Positions 1-7,725 of a stretch of DNA of 64,000 bases are shown here, in pieces. A model generated the notes under the pieces. It did no database searches. It was not told where the DNA came from and worked only from the letters and a program-made list of their open reading frames with translations. The stretch is from an uncultured Acidobacteriaceae bacterium. GTDB lineage: Bacteria; Acidobacteriota; Terriglobia; Terriglobales; Acidobacteriaceae. Numbering within the stretch: the stretch's first letter is position 1; each line of letters begins with the position of its first letter. Both the position numbers and the translations under genes were made by a program. The stretch is from NCBI GenBank assembly GCA_903842065.1, contig CAIMKZ010000106.1:62001-126000 (forward strand). Direction: 5' to 3'.

Positions 1-653
1 AGCCTGCTGGTCGCATCCGTCAAGCGTCCTAGCTTGCTAAGTGCCAATAGAATATTTTCAAGCGCTAGCGGATATGGCTGGGATGATTTATTTTCATCAT
101 CGTCCGCAGGCCCCTTTAGATAACAAGCGTGCTCAAACCAGGCGAGCGCTTCCTCATATTCTCCGAGCAGGTAATGCGCCCACCCGATATTGTTTAAGCA
201 ATCACGGTGGAGTTCGATACTTAGAGTGTCAGGGTACTCAAGCGCTTGAGTGAAGGCTGTCAACGCGTCTCTGTGCTTGTCCAGAGCATTCAGCAGAAAG
301 CCGAGCTTTGCGAGTCTTTCTCCATTGTCAGGTTCAGCTTCTGCCGCGATTTTCGCCTCTGGAAGCGATTCCTCGGCGTTGGAGAGAGTCTGCTTGAATT
401 CTTCTACGGCCTCAATTAGCTCGGCGACAAGAGTAACCGGCGCCTCCTTGTCACACATAGCGAGCAAGGCGACTGCCAAATTGAACCCCCGAACAGCCGA
501 ATTTCCTTGTCTGAGGAAACTAAGCTCGATTATTGGATTGTCTATCTTCTGAATATCAGAGGCCGATATTGACTCTTCGAGTTTGTCGAATCCTTCATCA
601 GTGGTTCCGAATATCCCCTTCAAATAATTCGAGGCCCAAATATTTTCCAGCAT
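1..653 (-). CDS. TPR-repeat protein, C-terminus cut by window edge
   Basis: The minus strand is open from an ATG at 653 to the left edge (217 codons), so the gene is partial and its C-terminus lies outside the window. AGGAG sits 7 nt before the ATG. The first ~110 residues are acidic and unassigned (MLENIWASNYLKGIFGTTDE at the start). From about residue 115 two tetratricopeptide-like helical pairs can be read: one around AEPDNGERLAKLGFLLNALD, the next around CLNNIGWAHYLLGEYEEALA. TPRs mediate protein-protein contacts; no catalytic domain is visible. GC content is lower than in the neighbours. The specific role is unknown. Confidence 0.75.
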   Translation of the reverse strand, partial: MLENIWASNYLKGIFGTTDEGFDKLEESISASDIQKIDNPIIELSFLRQGNSAVRGFNLAVALLAMCDKEAPVTLVAELIEAVEEFKQTLSNAEESLPEAKIAAEAEPDNGERLAKLGFLLNALDKHRDALTAFTQALEYPDTLSIELHRDCLNNIGWAHYLLGEYEEALAWFEHACYLKGPADDDENKSSQPYPLALENILLALSKLGRLTDATSR

Positions 654-1249
654 CGACAATCTCCTGACGAATCCATAGTTGCCTGTGGTGAATTAGAGGA
701 ATGTCCCAATCATATACCCGGCTGATCTGTAGAATTCAGGCTGGTGCCCCAGCCAACCGTTTTCAAGTCCAGCCCACCACCACCGTTCATACCCCATCCA
801 TCGCAGTCGCCCCGCCACGGCGGGCAGGCGCGGCGACCGCGATGGGTGGGAGACCACAACCCTCACGCCCCCCCGAAACAATCCCCTCCCCGCCTTGCCG
901 GTTAATTCCACGAAACGCGCAACGATCATTCCCAGCAACTTCCGGTTCACCACCCCGTTGCCGATTAATTCCTGCCCACGCGTATCCTGAAAGTGCACCG
1001 ATTCTCCCTCGACAGAGGCCGCAAAACGGGGCAGCCTGTAAGCCCTTTATATTCTGCACTTACATAATAAAAACAGGTAAACCTTTTATTTTGACAATCT
1101 TGCGCATTTTGTGCTCAATATTTTTGCGCGCGATATAAATGGATTTTTTTCATATACTTATGCGAGGTTGAACCGGACTCCTCGCCTTTATGAACCGGGT
1201 GAGCACTACGTTTGCTACTATGGACTTCAAATAGAGGCAGGCACACGGT
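654..1249. other. Intergenic tract with short repeats
   Basis: No convincing gene. Open frames here are GC-rich shadows without ribosome binding sites. It holds one copy (895-921) of a 27-bp sequence found exactly again at 1827-1853 and a degenerate third copy near 956-982. The last 200 bases before the toxin-antitoxin pair are AT-rich and contain TTGACA at 1091-1096, a possible -35 element without a clear -10 partner. Confidence 0.5.
895..921 (+). repeat. 27-bp direct repeat, left copy
   Basis: Begins TTGCCGGTTAATTCCACG and is identical over 27 bp to 1827-1853, in the same orientation. The two copies bracket the DUF4258/MqsA pair. A diverged relative with the core GATTAATTCC lies at about 956-982. 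Confidence 0.8.
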
Positions 1250-1531
1250 ATGGAGTGTAGTCAGGTCTACTTTTCCCGTCATGCGGTGGAGAGATTGTTT
1301 CAGCGGGGCATTTCGGCTGAAACGATCTCTGAACTGCTGCTGTCGGGAGAGGTCATCGCCAGCTATCCTGAAGACAAGCCATATCCCAGCGTGCTGCTGC
1401 TGGGATTCGCGGAGCAGCAACCCGTTCATGCCGTGGTTGCACGCGATCCGGCGACGAGCTCATGCTATTTGGTGACGGTGTACCGTCCGGATCCTATGCT
1501 GTGGGGGTCCGGCTTCAAGACCCGGAGATGA
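1250..1531 (+). CDS. DUF4258 protein, putative toxin of a type II TA pair
   Basis: A 93-aa protein opening with SRHAVERLFQRGIS, the usual start of DUF4258 domains (FSxHAxxRMxxRGI), followed by a beta-rich core with VLLLGF and CYLVTVYRPDP. DUF4258 proteins are RelE/BrnT-like and are commonly encoded directly upstream of YgiT-type zinc-finger (MqsA) antitoxins, as here. The ATG is preceded by a purine-rich GAGGCAGG about 9 nt upstream. Its stop codon overlaps an in-frame ATG of the next gene (ATGA at 1528-1531), which suggests translational coupling. The toxin role is inferred from pairing and family; ribonuclease activity is not shown by the sequence alone. Confidence 0.8.
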   Translation: MECSQVYFSRHAVERLFQRGISAETISELLLSGEVIASYPEDKPYPSVLLLGFAEQQPVHAVVARDPATSSCYLVTVYRPDPMLWGSGFKTRR

Positions 1532-1545
1532 GTATGGAGACAAAC

Positions 1546-1770
1546 ATGACGTGCGTTCTCTGCAAGACAGGACATCCCGAGCCCGGCTCGGCGACCGTGA
1601 CGCTCGAACGAAACAGCACGGTGGTCGTTTTCAAAGATGTTCCCGCGGACGTATGCCCGAACTGCGGTGAATACTATCTCTCCGCAATTGTCACCGAACG
1701 AATCTGTAAGCAGGCCGAAGAGGCCGTCAAGCGCAATGCCGAGGTGGAAGTCCTGCGGTATGCGGCGTAG
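1546..1770 (+). CDS. MqsA/YgiT-type zinc-finger antitoxin
   Basis: A 74-aa protein with two CxxC pairs, C3/C6 (MTCVLCKTG) and C37/C40 (DVCPNCGEYY), the hallmark of the YgiT-type zinc-binding domain of MqsA antitoxins. It ends with RYAA, common in this family. Three in-frame ATGs exist (1528, 1534, 1546). I chose 1546 because family members begin M-x-C-x-x-C and GGAG lies 7 nt upstream; 1528 would overlap the toxin stop by ATGA. There is no C-terminal helix-turn-helix domain, so this is the short form lacking the usual MqsA DNA-binding part. The likely role is to neutralise the DUF4258 partner. Confidence 0.82.
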   Translation: MTCVLCKTGHPEPGSATVTLERNSTVVVFKDVPADVCPNCGEYYLSAIVTERICKQAEEAVKRNAEVEVLRYAA

Positions 1771-1826
1771 TCCATTCCCACGTGCAGCAAACAGGTCTCG
1801 ATTTTCAGCCTTCCCCACCTCCCAAG

Positions 1827-1853
1827 TTGCCGGTTAATTCCACGAAACGCGCA
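1827..1853 (+). repeat. 27-bp direct repeat, right copy
   Basis: Exact copy of 895-921, lying 57 bp after the antitoxin stop. The distance between copies is 932 bp, and only the TA pair and its leader lie between them. Confidence 0.8.
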
Positions 1854-1920
1854 TACTGGTCCTTAAGAGTCGCGCAAGATTCGAAATGCGGTACGGACAG
1901 GGGCTCCCCGCTGCATCAGG

Positions 1921-2053
1921 TCCCCAAAAAACACAGTTTTGCATCGGCTACGTCACGAATTGCATGCACAACGGACACTGTATTTTCGAGTCTATAATTA
2001 TGAAATCAAATAGCTTAGACCCAAAAACAGCCCCCTACCCCCTCCCCCCCTCC
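1921..2053 (+). repeat. Dispersed ~130-bp intergenic element, copy 1
   Basis: This stretch matches, in inverted orientation, 6625-6754. Shared blocks in order are TCCCCAAAAAACAC, TTrCATCGG, TGCATGCAC, and an ATG followed by AArCCAAAyAGCTTA-like sequence, then CAAAAAnnnnnCCTACCCCC and a C-rich tract. In each copy the ATG opens a short frame (MKSNSLDPKTAPYP here, MKPNSLTSKIAPTP in the other). There is no ribosome binding site. With the rest of 1771-2129 it forms the gap between the antitoxin and the ceramidase-like gene. Confidence 0.7.
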
Positions 2054-2129
2054 CTCAGGGGCTTCCAAAAAAACAAACCGGGCAGCCCCCGAAAGGTCTG
2101 CCCGGAAGATGTTGCTTCTGTTTATTTGC

Positions 2130-3629
2130 CTATTTGCCTGCCGACGACTGTTTCATCTCACCGAGCAGGTTGTCGATGCTCTTGATGACCGCGGCCGATG
2201 CGCCGCGCGCGTAGCCTGATCCGCGGGCTTCGCCGGTGAAGCGATCGTAACTCTGGTCGTCGACCATGTACTTGGCTCCGCCGTCGGCCATCGTCACAAC
2301 CATCGTATTGGCGTAGGGCGAGTGGGCCTTGATCTCCGCGCCGATGACCGAAGCCAGCTCAGGCCACATGCCGGCCAGAGCCACGTCGCCGATGCGCATG
2401 ACAAGCACCGGGAAATCGACATCCGGACCAGACGTGTAGCTGTAGGAGAGCGTCGGTCCGTTGGCCTGCGCATTGCTTCCCGACCGGCCCTGCGAGGGAA
2501 CCTTGAGGGTCTTGCGCAGAATGGAGATGGTGGGCTGAGTGGCTGGCTTGACGGCCTCTGCGGTCTGGATCACGTCCGCGCCGAGGCGCTCGCCAAGCAT
2601 GTCAAGCAACGTGAAGCCCGCCTCCTTGAGGTCGACGATCGAGACCGAGCCGTCGCGGTTGACGACGCTGCGGGTTGCCTGGAGGACTGGCTGCTGATCG
2701 ACCGACGCGCCCATGAGCAGGAAGGCCACCGCGCCCGAGCCATACCACTGCTCGATGTAACGTGCGGCCGCTCCGGACAGATCTGCCGACAGAGCCTTGC
2801 CGCCGGTCGAGTTGTCCTTGGACTGGTCCATGACGACCGAGCGCACGGGCCCGTTGTAGAGCACGGCTACGGGGTTGCCGTTGGCGGCATCAATACGGAT
2901 GACGCCGAGCGAGCGGTCCGTGTATCCGGCGGAGTTGCTGCCCTGCGCCCAGCCCTTGGGCGTGGGGATGTCGCGGTTGACGGCGATGCTGGTCGCGCCG
3001 AGTCCATATCCAACCTTGGCCGGCTGCATTGCGGCAACCGCCTGCTTGACGGCCGCATCGACGGCTGCTTCATAGGCCTTGCCATAGAGGGCCGCGCCGG
3101 GACCGCTGGACATGCCGCCGGGGCCACCCGGGCCGCCTGCCTGAGGGCCACCGGGGGCTCCAGGACCACCGGGGCCACCAGCCGGTCGTGCCGCGCCGCC
3201 AGCCTGGGGAGGTCCACCGGGACCGGCACCCTGAGGACCGCTGCCCGCTGGAGCCGCATTAGCGGGGCGCGGGGCCTGTCCGGCTGAGATGTGGGGGGCC
3301 GAGGTGGAGTGGGTGGCGAAGACGATAGCGTTTTCGGCAGGTACAGAGGCGATCTTGGTCAGAGCTGCCTTGATGACAGAGATGGGGCCTTCGCCGATCG
3401 AGGGTGTTTCGACGACCGCGATGGCGAAGCGGTGTGCGCCGTCGTCCATGATGAGAACGCGTACGGACGCCTGATCGTGAACCGAGGTGTAGTTCTCAAG
3501 GGGCAGCATCTCGGGTGTGGTTTGAATCTCGCTTTTGCCGGCTCCGGCTTTAAAATCCGCGCCGAAGACCGGTAGAGATGTAAGGGCAAGAACAAGCAAG
3601 AGTGCGCGCGCCGGACCCGCAATACGCAT
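2130..3629 (-). CDS. Secreted ceramidase-like protein with Gly/Pro-rich insert
   Basis: 499 aa with a signal peptide (residues 1-23, ending PVFGA). The N-terminal part (GAGKSEIQTTP, then HDQASVRVLIMDDGAHRFAI) follows the pattern of the neutral/alkaline ceramidase N-terminal domain (GxGxxDITP, HD, ARalvl). The family's metal-binding HTHSGP motif appears only as THSTSAPH (106-113). It is followed at once by a ~60-residue Gly/Pro/Ala-rich insertion (118-178). The second half (FPVLVMRIGDVALAGMWPEL) resembles the later ceramidase core (usually VxRIGDxxxxxxPGE). The expected lipid amidase chemistry is uncertain because key residues are altered. AGGAG lies 7 nt before the ATG. Acts outside the cytoplasm. 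Confidence 0.65.
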   Translation of the reverse strand: MRIAGPARALLLVLALTSLPVFGADFKAGAGKSEIQTTPEMLPLENYTSVHDQASVRVLIMDDGAHRFAIAVVETPSIGEGPISVIKAALTKIASVPAENAIVFATHSTSAPHISAGQAPRPANAAPAGSGPQGAGPGGPPQAGGAARPAGGPGGPGAPGGPQAGGPGGPGGMSSGPGAALYGKAYEAAVDAAVKQAVAAMQPAKVGYGLGATSIAVNRDIPTPKGWAQGSNSAGYTDRSLGVIRIDAANGNPVAVLYNGPVRSVVMDQSKDNSTGGKALSADLSGAAARYIEQWYGSGAVAFLLMGASVDQQPVLQATRSVVNRDGSVSIVDLKEAGFTLLDMLGERLGADVIQTAEAVKPATQPTISILRKTLKVPSQGRSGSNAQANGPTLSYSYTSGPDVDFPVLVMRIGDVALAGMWPELASVIGAEIKAHSPYANTMVVTMADGGAKYMVDDQSYDRFTGEARGSGYARGASAAVIKSIDNLLGEMKQSSAGK

Positions 3630-3709
3630 AGTATTTCTCCTAAAAATGATGGATATCCGTTTCTTAGGACGGAATGCGCCTGCCTAAAGACCCCTTTGCG
3701 GAGATGCGG

Positions 3710-4912
3710 CTAAACCAGCCCGGCCAGGTTGAGCAGGGAGAGAGCCACCTGCAAAGCCACCAGCGCTCCGGCGGCAGCGAAGGCGAGACGGGGGCGGGCG
3801 GACTCGTAGGCGTCGGCAAAGACTCCGCCGATGAAGGTGAAAAGGAAGGGGATGGCGCAGATCTGGAGCACGCCGGGGGCGGAAGTGACCAGCACCATGC
3901 AAACCAGAGCGCAAAGCAATGGAGCTGTGTTGCCGAAGTAGCGGGAGCGACGGGAGGCGGCGTAGAGGATGAGCGCGGCGGCGAAGGCAAGGGTGATACC
4001 AGCCATAGGCAGCGCGGCGAAGTAGGATCGCGCCGGGGCCAGGGAGAACCAGAAAAAAATATAGTTGGGGTGGAATAGCCCGCTGAATGCCCTGGGCGAG
4101 AATCCGTAGTCGGCAAAGACCAGTACAAGAGCGCCAAGGGCCGAGATGAGCAGAATGGGAGCAGCGAGCCGGCGGTTACGCTCGGCCAGCCAGAGCATGA
4201 AGGCAAGACCCGCAAGCACGGCGACAAAGAACGCGGCGAGATGCGACGCGGCGACCACGGCGAGAATGACCGAAAGCAGCACGATGCGCGGACGCCACTT
4301 GCGGCGCGGTCCCTGCATGGCGTGAGCCACACCAATGGCGGTGTAGATGCCGCCGTAGACGCCGAGGGCGGCGAGGATCTCCGGGCCGGGCATGGCGGTG
4401 TAGAACAGGGGGACGGGGCTGAAGCAGTAGAGGGCGAGTGCAGTGTATCCGCCGAGGTTTCCGTAGAGGCGGCGCGTGACCCACCAGAGGCAGCCGCCAA
4501 GCATGCAACCGGCGCCGAGGAAGGGCAGGCGGAGGAGGAAGCGAAGAGGAAGCCGGTTGCGGAGATCGTAGGCGCTTGTCTCGGCTCCTTGCTGAAAGAG
4601 GCGGTCCTCGGGCGTGCGGAAGTGGTCGAGCGCGCGCTCGGCGGCAACGGCGAGCGTGAACGGAAGTCCGACTAGGCGAGCGGGCAGGTAGCCGTAGTTG
4701 ATACCCCCGAATGATTTGTCGATGTATGAGAGGGGTGAGGTGCCTACCCAGGTCTCGCGTCCGAGATCGGCGTTGAAGTAATCCTTCCTGCCGAGGGGCA
4801 TGCGGGCGATGAGCCAAAGCCCCTGGACGAGGAAGATGGCCAGCAGGCCAGCGGCGATCTTCTGCGGGCGGTTGAATCGGAAGCGGCGGATGATGCCGAA
4901 GCGATGGCTCAT
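3710..4912 (-). CDS. Polytopic membrane protein, GT-C/ArnT-like
   Basis: About 400 aa, dominated by hydrophobic segments: one near the N-terminus (KIAAGLLAIFLVQGLWLIA) followed by some 8-10 more. After the first helix comes a loop with RKDYFNADLGRETW, in the place where GT-C glycosyltransferases (PMT/ArnT family 39) carry an Asp-containing motif. A dolichyl- or undecaprenyl-phosphate-linked glycosyltransferase is possible but not proven. The frame continues to a TTG at 4930; I prefer the ATG at 4912. Neither start has a clear Shine-Dalgarno. It follows the ceramidase-like gene's promoter side by about 80 bp, so the two could be co-transcribed. Confidence 0.6.
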   Translation of the reverse strand: MSHRFGIIRRFRFNRPQKIAAGLLAIFLVQGLWLIARMPLGRKDYFNADLGRETWVGTSPLSYIDKSFGGINYGYLPARLVGLPFTLAVAAERALDHFRTPEDRLFQQGAETSAYDLRNRLPLRFLLRLPFLGAGCMLGGCLWWVTRRLYGNLGGYTALALYCFSPVPLFYTAMPGPEILAALGVYGGIYTAIGVAHAMQGPRRKWRPRIVLLSVILAVVAASHLAAFFVAVLAGLAFMLWLAERNRRLAAPILLISALGALVLVFADYGFSPRAFSGLFHPNYIFFWFSLAPARSYFAALPMAGITLAFAAALILYAASRRSRYFGNTAPLLCALVCMVLVTSAPGVLQICAIPFLFTFIGGVFADAYESARPRLAFAAAGALVALQVALSLLNLAGLV

Positions 4913-5002
4913 GAGGGACGTACGGTACAAATCAGTCTACATGGGCGGTGGGGCGGGATTTGCGTAACCGGAGCGGGCAGTCCATGAGTCGGCAACTTAC
5001 CT

Positions 5003-5032
5003 TTGCAATTTCAGTGGTCAGACCACTATACT
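5003..5032 (+). promoter_or_regulatory. Promoter with 15-bp palindromic operator for the GH43 gene
   Basis: TTGCAA (5003-5008) and TATACT (5027-5032) are separated by 18 bp. Between them lies a perfect palindrome, AGTGGTC-A-GACCACT (5013-5027), abutting the -10. The TGGTC/GACCA half-sites resemble those of FadR-subfamily GntR repressors. The predicted transcription start is only 2-3 nt before the ATG at 5042. Confidence 0.6.
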
Positions 5033-5041
5033 GGCCCCACT

Positions 5042-6559
5042 ATGCTTACCCGTCGTGAATTCGCATTGAGTGCTGCCGCTGTTGCAGTGGCTGCGCGCGC
5101 TCCTTTCCTTGCTGCGCAGAGCGCTGGTTTCTATCGCAACCCGATTCTGGGCGGAGACCACCCGGACGGGAGCCCGATCCGCGTAGGCGACGACTTCTAT
5201 CTGACGCACTCGAGCTTCGATTACGCGCCGGGGCTGGTGGTCTATCACTCGCGGGACCTGATCAACTGGCGTCCGATCAGCGCGGGGCTGATGGGATATC
5301 ACGGCATTGTTTGGGCGCCGTATCTGGCCGAGTATCAGGGGCACTTCTACATCTACTTTCCGGCCGGTGGGCAGTTGAAGGTGGTTCACGCGGCGAGGCC
5401 TGAAGGCCCGTGGAGCGAGCCGATCGATCTTGGGATCAAGGCTATCGACCCCGCGCACATCGCGGAGAACGGAAGGCGGTTTCTACACATGTCTGCCGGG
5501 CGAGTGGCGGAGTTGTCGGCGGATGGGCTCTCAGTAATATCACCCCCGAAGACGGTCTTCGCTCCGTGGCCGATGCCGAAGTCGATCCGGATGGAGTGTA
5601 CGTGCCTCGAAGGGCCGAAGGTGATTGAGCACAACGGCTGGTTCTATATGAACGTGGCCGAGGGCGGAACGGGCGGGCCTGCGACTAGCCACTCGGTGGT
5701 TTCGGCGCGCAGCCGCCACGCCGAGGGTCCGTGGGAGTACTCGCCGTACAACCCGGTGGTGCACACCGAGTCGAGAGACGAACGGTGGATGTCGATGGGG
5801 CACGGGCGATTGGTGGATACGCCGGATGGCAAGTGGTACCTGACCGTGCATTCGTATGAGAAGGAGTATCGGGCGCTGGGAAGGCAGTTGCTGCTGCTGC
5901 CTGTGGAGTGGACCGCGGATGGATGGTGGCGGATTCCCGCCGGCGCCAAGGCCGATGGGGCTTTGCCGATGCCGGTTGCAGGGGCCGTGCAGGAGCCGTT
6001 CTTCGATCCTTCGGATGATTTCAAAGCGCCGGAGTTGGGTTTGCAGTGGGCGTTCTGGCGGGAGTACGACCGGGATCGCTTCAAGACCGGCGACGGGGCG
6101 CTGGTGCTTCAAGCGCGGGGGAGTTCGGTGGCGGACTCGGCGGCGTTGACTACTCCGGTGGGCGGCCACTCTTACACGGTCGAGGTTGATGTCGAGGTGG
6201 AGCCGGGGTGCGAGGCGGGGCTGCTGCTGTTTTACAATCCCGAGCACTACACGGGGATTCACTTGGGGCCGGACGGGATCATGATGAAGCTGCCGAACGG
6301 TTCGAACCGCGACCCGGGCGTGAAGAAGGCCACGCGCGCCATGCTGCGGATTGTGAACGACCGGCAGGAGATCGACTTCTGGTTCAAGTTTCCGGGCAAG
6401 GAGTGGGTGCGGGCGGAGGCGTCGGCAGAGGTCTCGGGGATGCACCACAACGTGCTGGGCGGGTTCCTCGACGTGAGGCCGGCACTGTATGCGTGCGGCA
6501 AAGGGCAGGCCAAGTTACGCGGCTTCCGGTATTGGCCGGAGGTGAAGACGCCGGTTTAG
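5042..6559 (+). CDS. Secreted GH43 glycoside hydrolase (xylosidase/arabinofuranosidase-like)
   Basis: 505 aa from the ATG at 5042. A Tat-like signal (LTRREFALSAAAVAVAARA) is followed by a five-bladed propeller typical of GH43. The three catalytic acids can be placed: base Asp in DHPDGSPIRVGDDFY, pKa-modulating Asp in AIDPAHI, and acid Glu in CLEGPKVI. The C-terminal ~190 residues (from about DPSDDFKAPELGLQWAFWR) form a beta-sandwich like the GH43 C2/XynB C-terminal domain, seen in beta-xylosidases. It probably removes xylose or arabinose from plant oligosaccharides in the periplasm. An upstream in-frame TTG at 5003 falls inside the -35 element, so 5042 is preferred. The short AGTGGTC palindrome suggests control by a GntR-type regulator that is not in the window. 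Confidence 0.85.
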   Translation: MLTRREFALSAAAVAVAARAPFLAAQSAGFYRNPILGGDHPDGSPIRVGDDFYLTHSSFDYAPGLVVYHSRDLINWRPISAGLMGYHGIVWAPYLAEYQGHFYIYFPAGGQLKVVHAARPEGPWSEPIDLGIKAIDPAHIAENGRRFLHMSAGRVAELSADGLSVISPPKTVFAPWPMPKSIRMECTCLEGPKVIEHNGWFYMNVAEGGTGGPATSHSVVSARSRHAEGPWEYSPYNPVVHTESRDERWMSMGHGRLVDTPDGKWYLTVHSYEKEYRALGRQLLLLPVEWTADGWWRIPAGAKADGALPMPVAGAVQEPFFDPSDDFKAPELGLQWAFWREYDRDRFKTGDGALVLQARGSSVADSAALTTPVGGHSYTVEVDVEVEPGCEAGLLLFYNPEHYTGIHLGPDGIMMKLPNGSNRDPGVKKATRAMLRIVNDRQEIDFWFKFPGKEWVRAEASAEVSGMHHNVLGGFLDVRPALYACGKGQAKLRGFRYWPEVKTPV

Positions 6560-6596
6560 GTTGTTAGGTTGTTAAGTCGTTAGGTTGTTAGGTGGT
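6558..6596 (+). repeat. GTTGTTAG-type short tandem repeat
   Basis: Immediately after the GH43 stop codon the units GGTTGTTA, GGTTGTTA, AGTCGTTA, GGTTGTTA and GGTGGTT follow each other. It is a microsatellite-like tract with no visible coding or terminator role. Confidence 0.6.
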
Positions 6597-6624
6597 TGCG
6601 GCCTCCTTGCGGGACGGCTCCCCT

Positions 6625-6754
6625 GGGGGGGGGGGGGGTAGGCGCGATTTTTGACGTTAAGCTGTTTGGTTTCATTTGTATAGATCCATAAATAAATGGT
6701 GCGTAGTGCATGCAGATGCGGTTTTTACCGATGTAATTTGGTGTTTTTTGGGGA
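6625..6754 (-). repeat. Dispersed ~130-bp intergenic element, copy 2, with G14 tract
   Basis: Read on the minus strand this repeats the block order of 1921-2053: TCCCCAAAAAACAC, TACATCGG, CTGCATGCAC, ATG-AAACCAAACAGCTTA, CAAAAATCGCGCCTACCCCC. It ends in an uninterrupted run of 14 C (14 G on the plus strand). The G/C homopolymer is expected to be prone to slippage. Confidence 0.7.
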
Positions 6755-7120
6755 CGCTTGTGCCCCGCACTGCCCTGCTCCGCACCCGGCATGTACTCCC
6801 CACACCAGGGTCCCCCCTCCCCTACCAAAAGTCTGTTTGATCTTTGTTTTCAGCAACTTAGGCGCGGATACTCACAGTTAAAGTCTTTCTTTTCATGGGG
6901 ATGAGGTATCCAGGTATTGAAAAGAAAGGAGTTGGTAATTCCCTTGCCGACTGGCTGGGCCGGCTGCGGGATGGATATTTTGACCACAGGAACAGAGTAG
7001 TACGGAATGGGGTAATTTTCGGCATCGGGGGGCGGGGCCGAAATGGCTGGCTTTCAGCGGGTTGCGAAGTTGGGGGATTGACACGCGGATTCCATCGCCT
7101 CCCGCCCTAACAAGTTAGGA

Positions 7121-7219
7121 CGGGCCACCCCCATTGGTGATGGAACCGGCTTCGAAAAACGGTTAGATGGGCCACCCGCCAGCCATATTGGTGGTGGAAC
7201 CGCTTCAAAAACGGTTGGA
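7121..7219 (+). repeat. Tandem ~50-bp repeat, two units plus a partial third
   Basis: Unit 1 (7121-7168) and unit 2 (7169-7219) both run GGGCCACCC ... ATTGGTGrTGGAACCG ... TTCrAAAAACGGTTrGAT. A third GGGCCACCCGC begins at 7220 and breaks off. The repeat lies against the 3' end of the next gene. It contains no reading frame shared between units. Confidence 0.65.
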
Positions 7220-7245
7220 TGGGCCACCCGCTGTGAATCCCCCAT

Positions 7246-7725
7246 TCACGATTGCTGCCGCGCATTCCTATGGATGCTCACCAGCCAGCGACGGCCGTGA
7301 TAGATCACGTACGGAATGAGCCCAAGCGTCAACGCCCAAGCGGCCGTGAAGAGGAACGCCTCAACCAAGAAGCTGATGATGTTCTCCCACGGAAATGAAT
7401 CACCCATCTGAACCCTCCGCAAGTCCATGTAAAGCTCTCCGCTAGGAGAATTCACTGTCCTGAACATCCAAAGAAATACGCCAAACAATAAAAAGACTGA
7501 GGCATTTTCCATTATCAGATCGATTCGCTTGTGCTGCCGTCTGACTTCTCCGGGGATCGGTGAGTTCTCGATTTCCCGTCTTCTATCTTCGATTATGCGA
7601 GCTTCTATGTTTTTCCCGATCCAACTCACGCGGAAAAGGTAGAAGACACCACATACCAGCGCCACGGCAGCCCAAGTGACAAGCAGTAATTGACCGTACT
7701 GGACGTAGAGCAGAAGGTACTTCAT
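7246..7725 (-). CDS. Small multi-span membrane protein of unknown function
   Basis: 159 aa from the ATG at 7725, chosen because GGAG lies 7 nt upstream; the longer frame to 7746 lacks such a site. Three hydrophobic segments are visible: residues ~5-30 (LLLVTWAAVALVCGVFYLF), ~80-95 (ASVFLLFGVFLWMF) and ~120-142 (FLVEAFLFTAAWALTLGLIP). Between the first two lies a charged cytoplasmic-type loop (ARIIEDRRREIE). I do not recognise a family. The gene stands alone between two repeat-rich tracts and has lower GC than its neighbours. Confidence 0.65.
   Translation of the reverse strand: MKYLLLYVQYGQLLLVTWAAVALVCGVFYLFRVSWIGKNIEARIIEDRRREIENSPIPGEVRRQHKRIDLIMENASVFLLFGVFLWMFRTVNSPSGELYMDLRRVQMGDSFPWENIISFLVEAFLFTAAWALTLGLIPYVIYHGRRWLVSIHRNARQQS

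Larger units (their letters stand above)
6560..7245. other. 686-bp intergenic tract rich in repeats
   Basis: No gene is supported. In order it holds: a degenerate GTTGTTAG tandem repeat (6558-6596), a run of 14 G (6625-6638) that starts the second copy of the dispersed ~130-bp element, unremarkable sequence to about 7090, and a ~50-bp tandem repeat (7121-7219). Confidence 0.6.

Noticed and set aside
693-1138. Several ~100-codon frames left of the TA pair
   Set aside because: Overlapping frames on both strands, no ribosome binding sites, repetitive Arg/Gly/Pro composition; best seen as repeat-containing intergenic DNA.
6580-6828. 82-codon frame with MKPNSLTSKIAPTP
   Set aside because: Reported as part of a dispersed repeat, not as a gene: no ribosome binding site and it runs through the poly-C tract.
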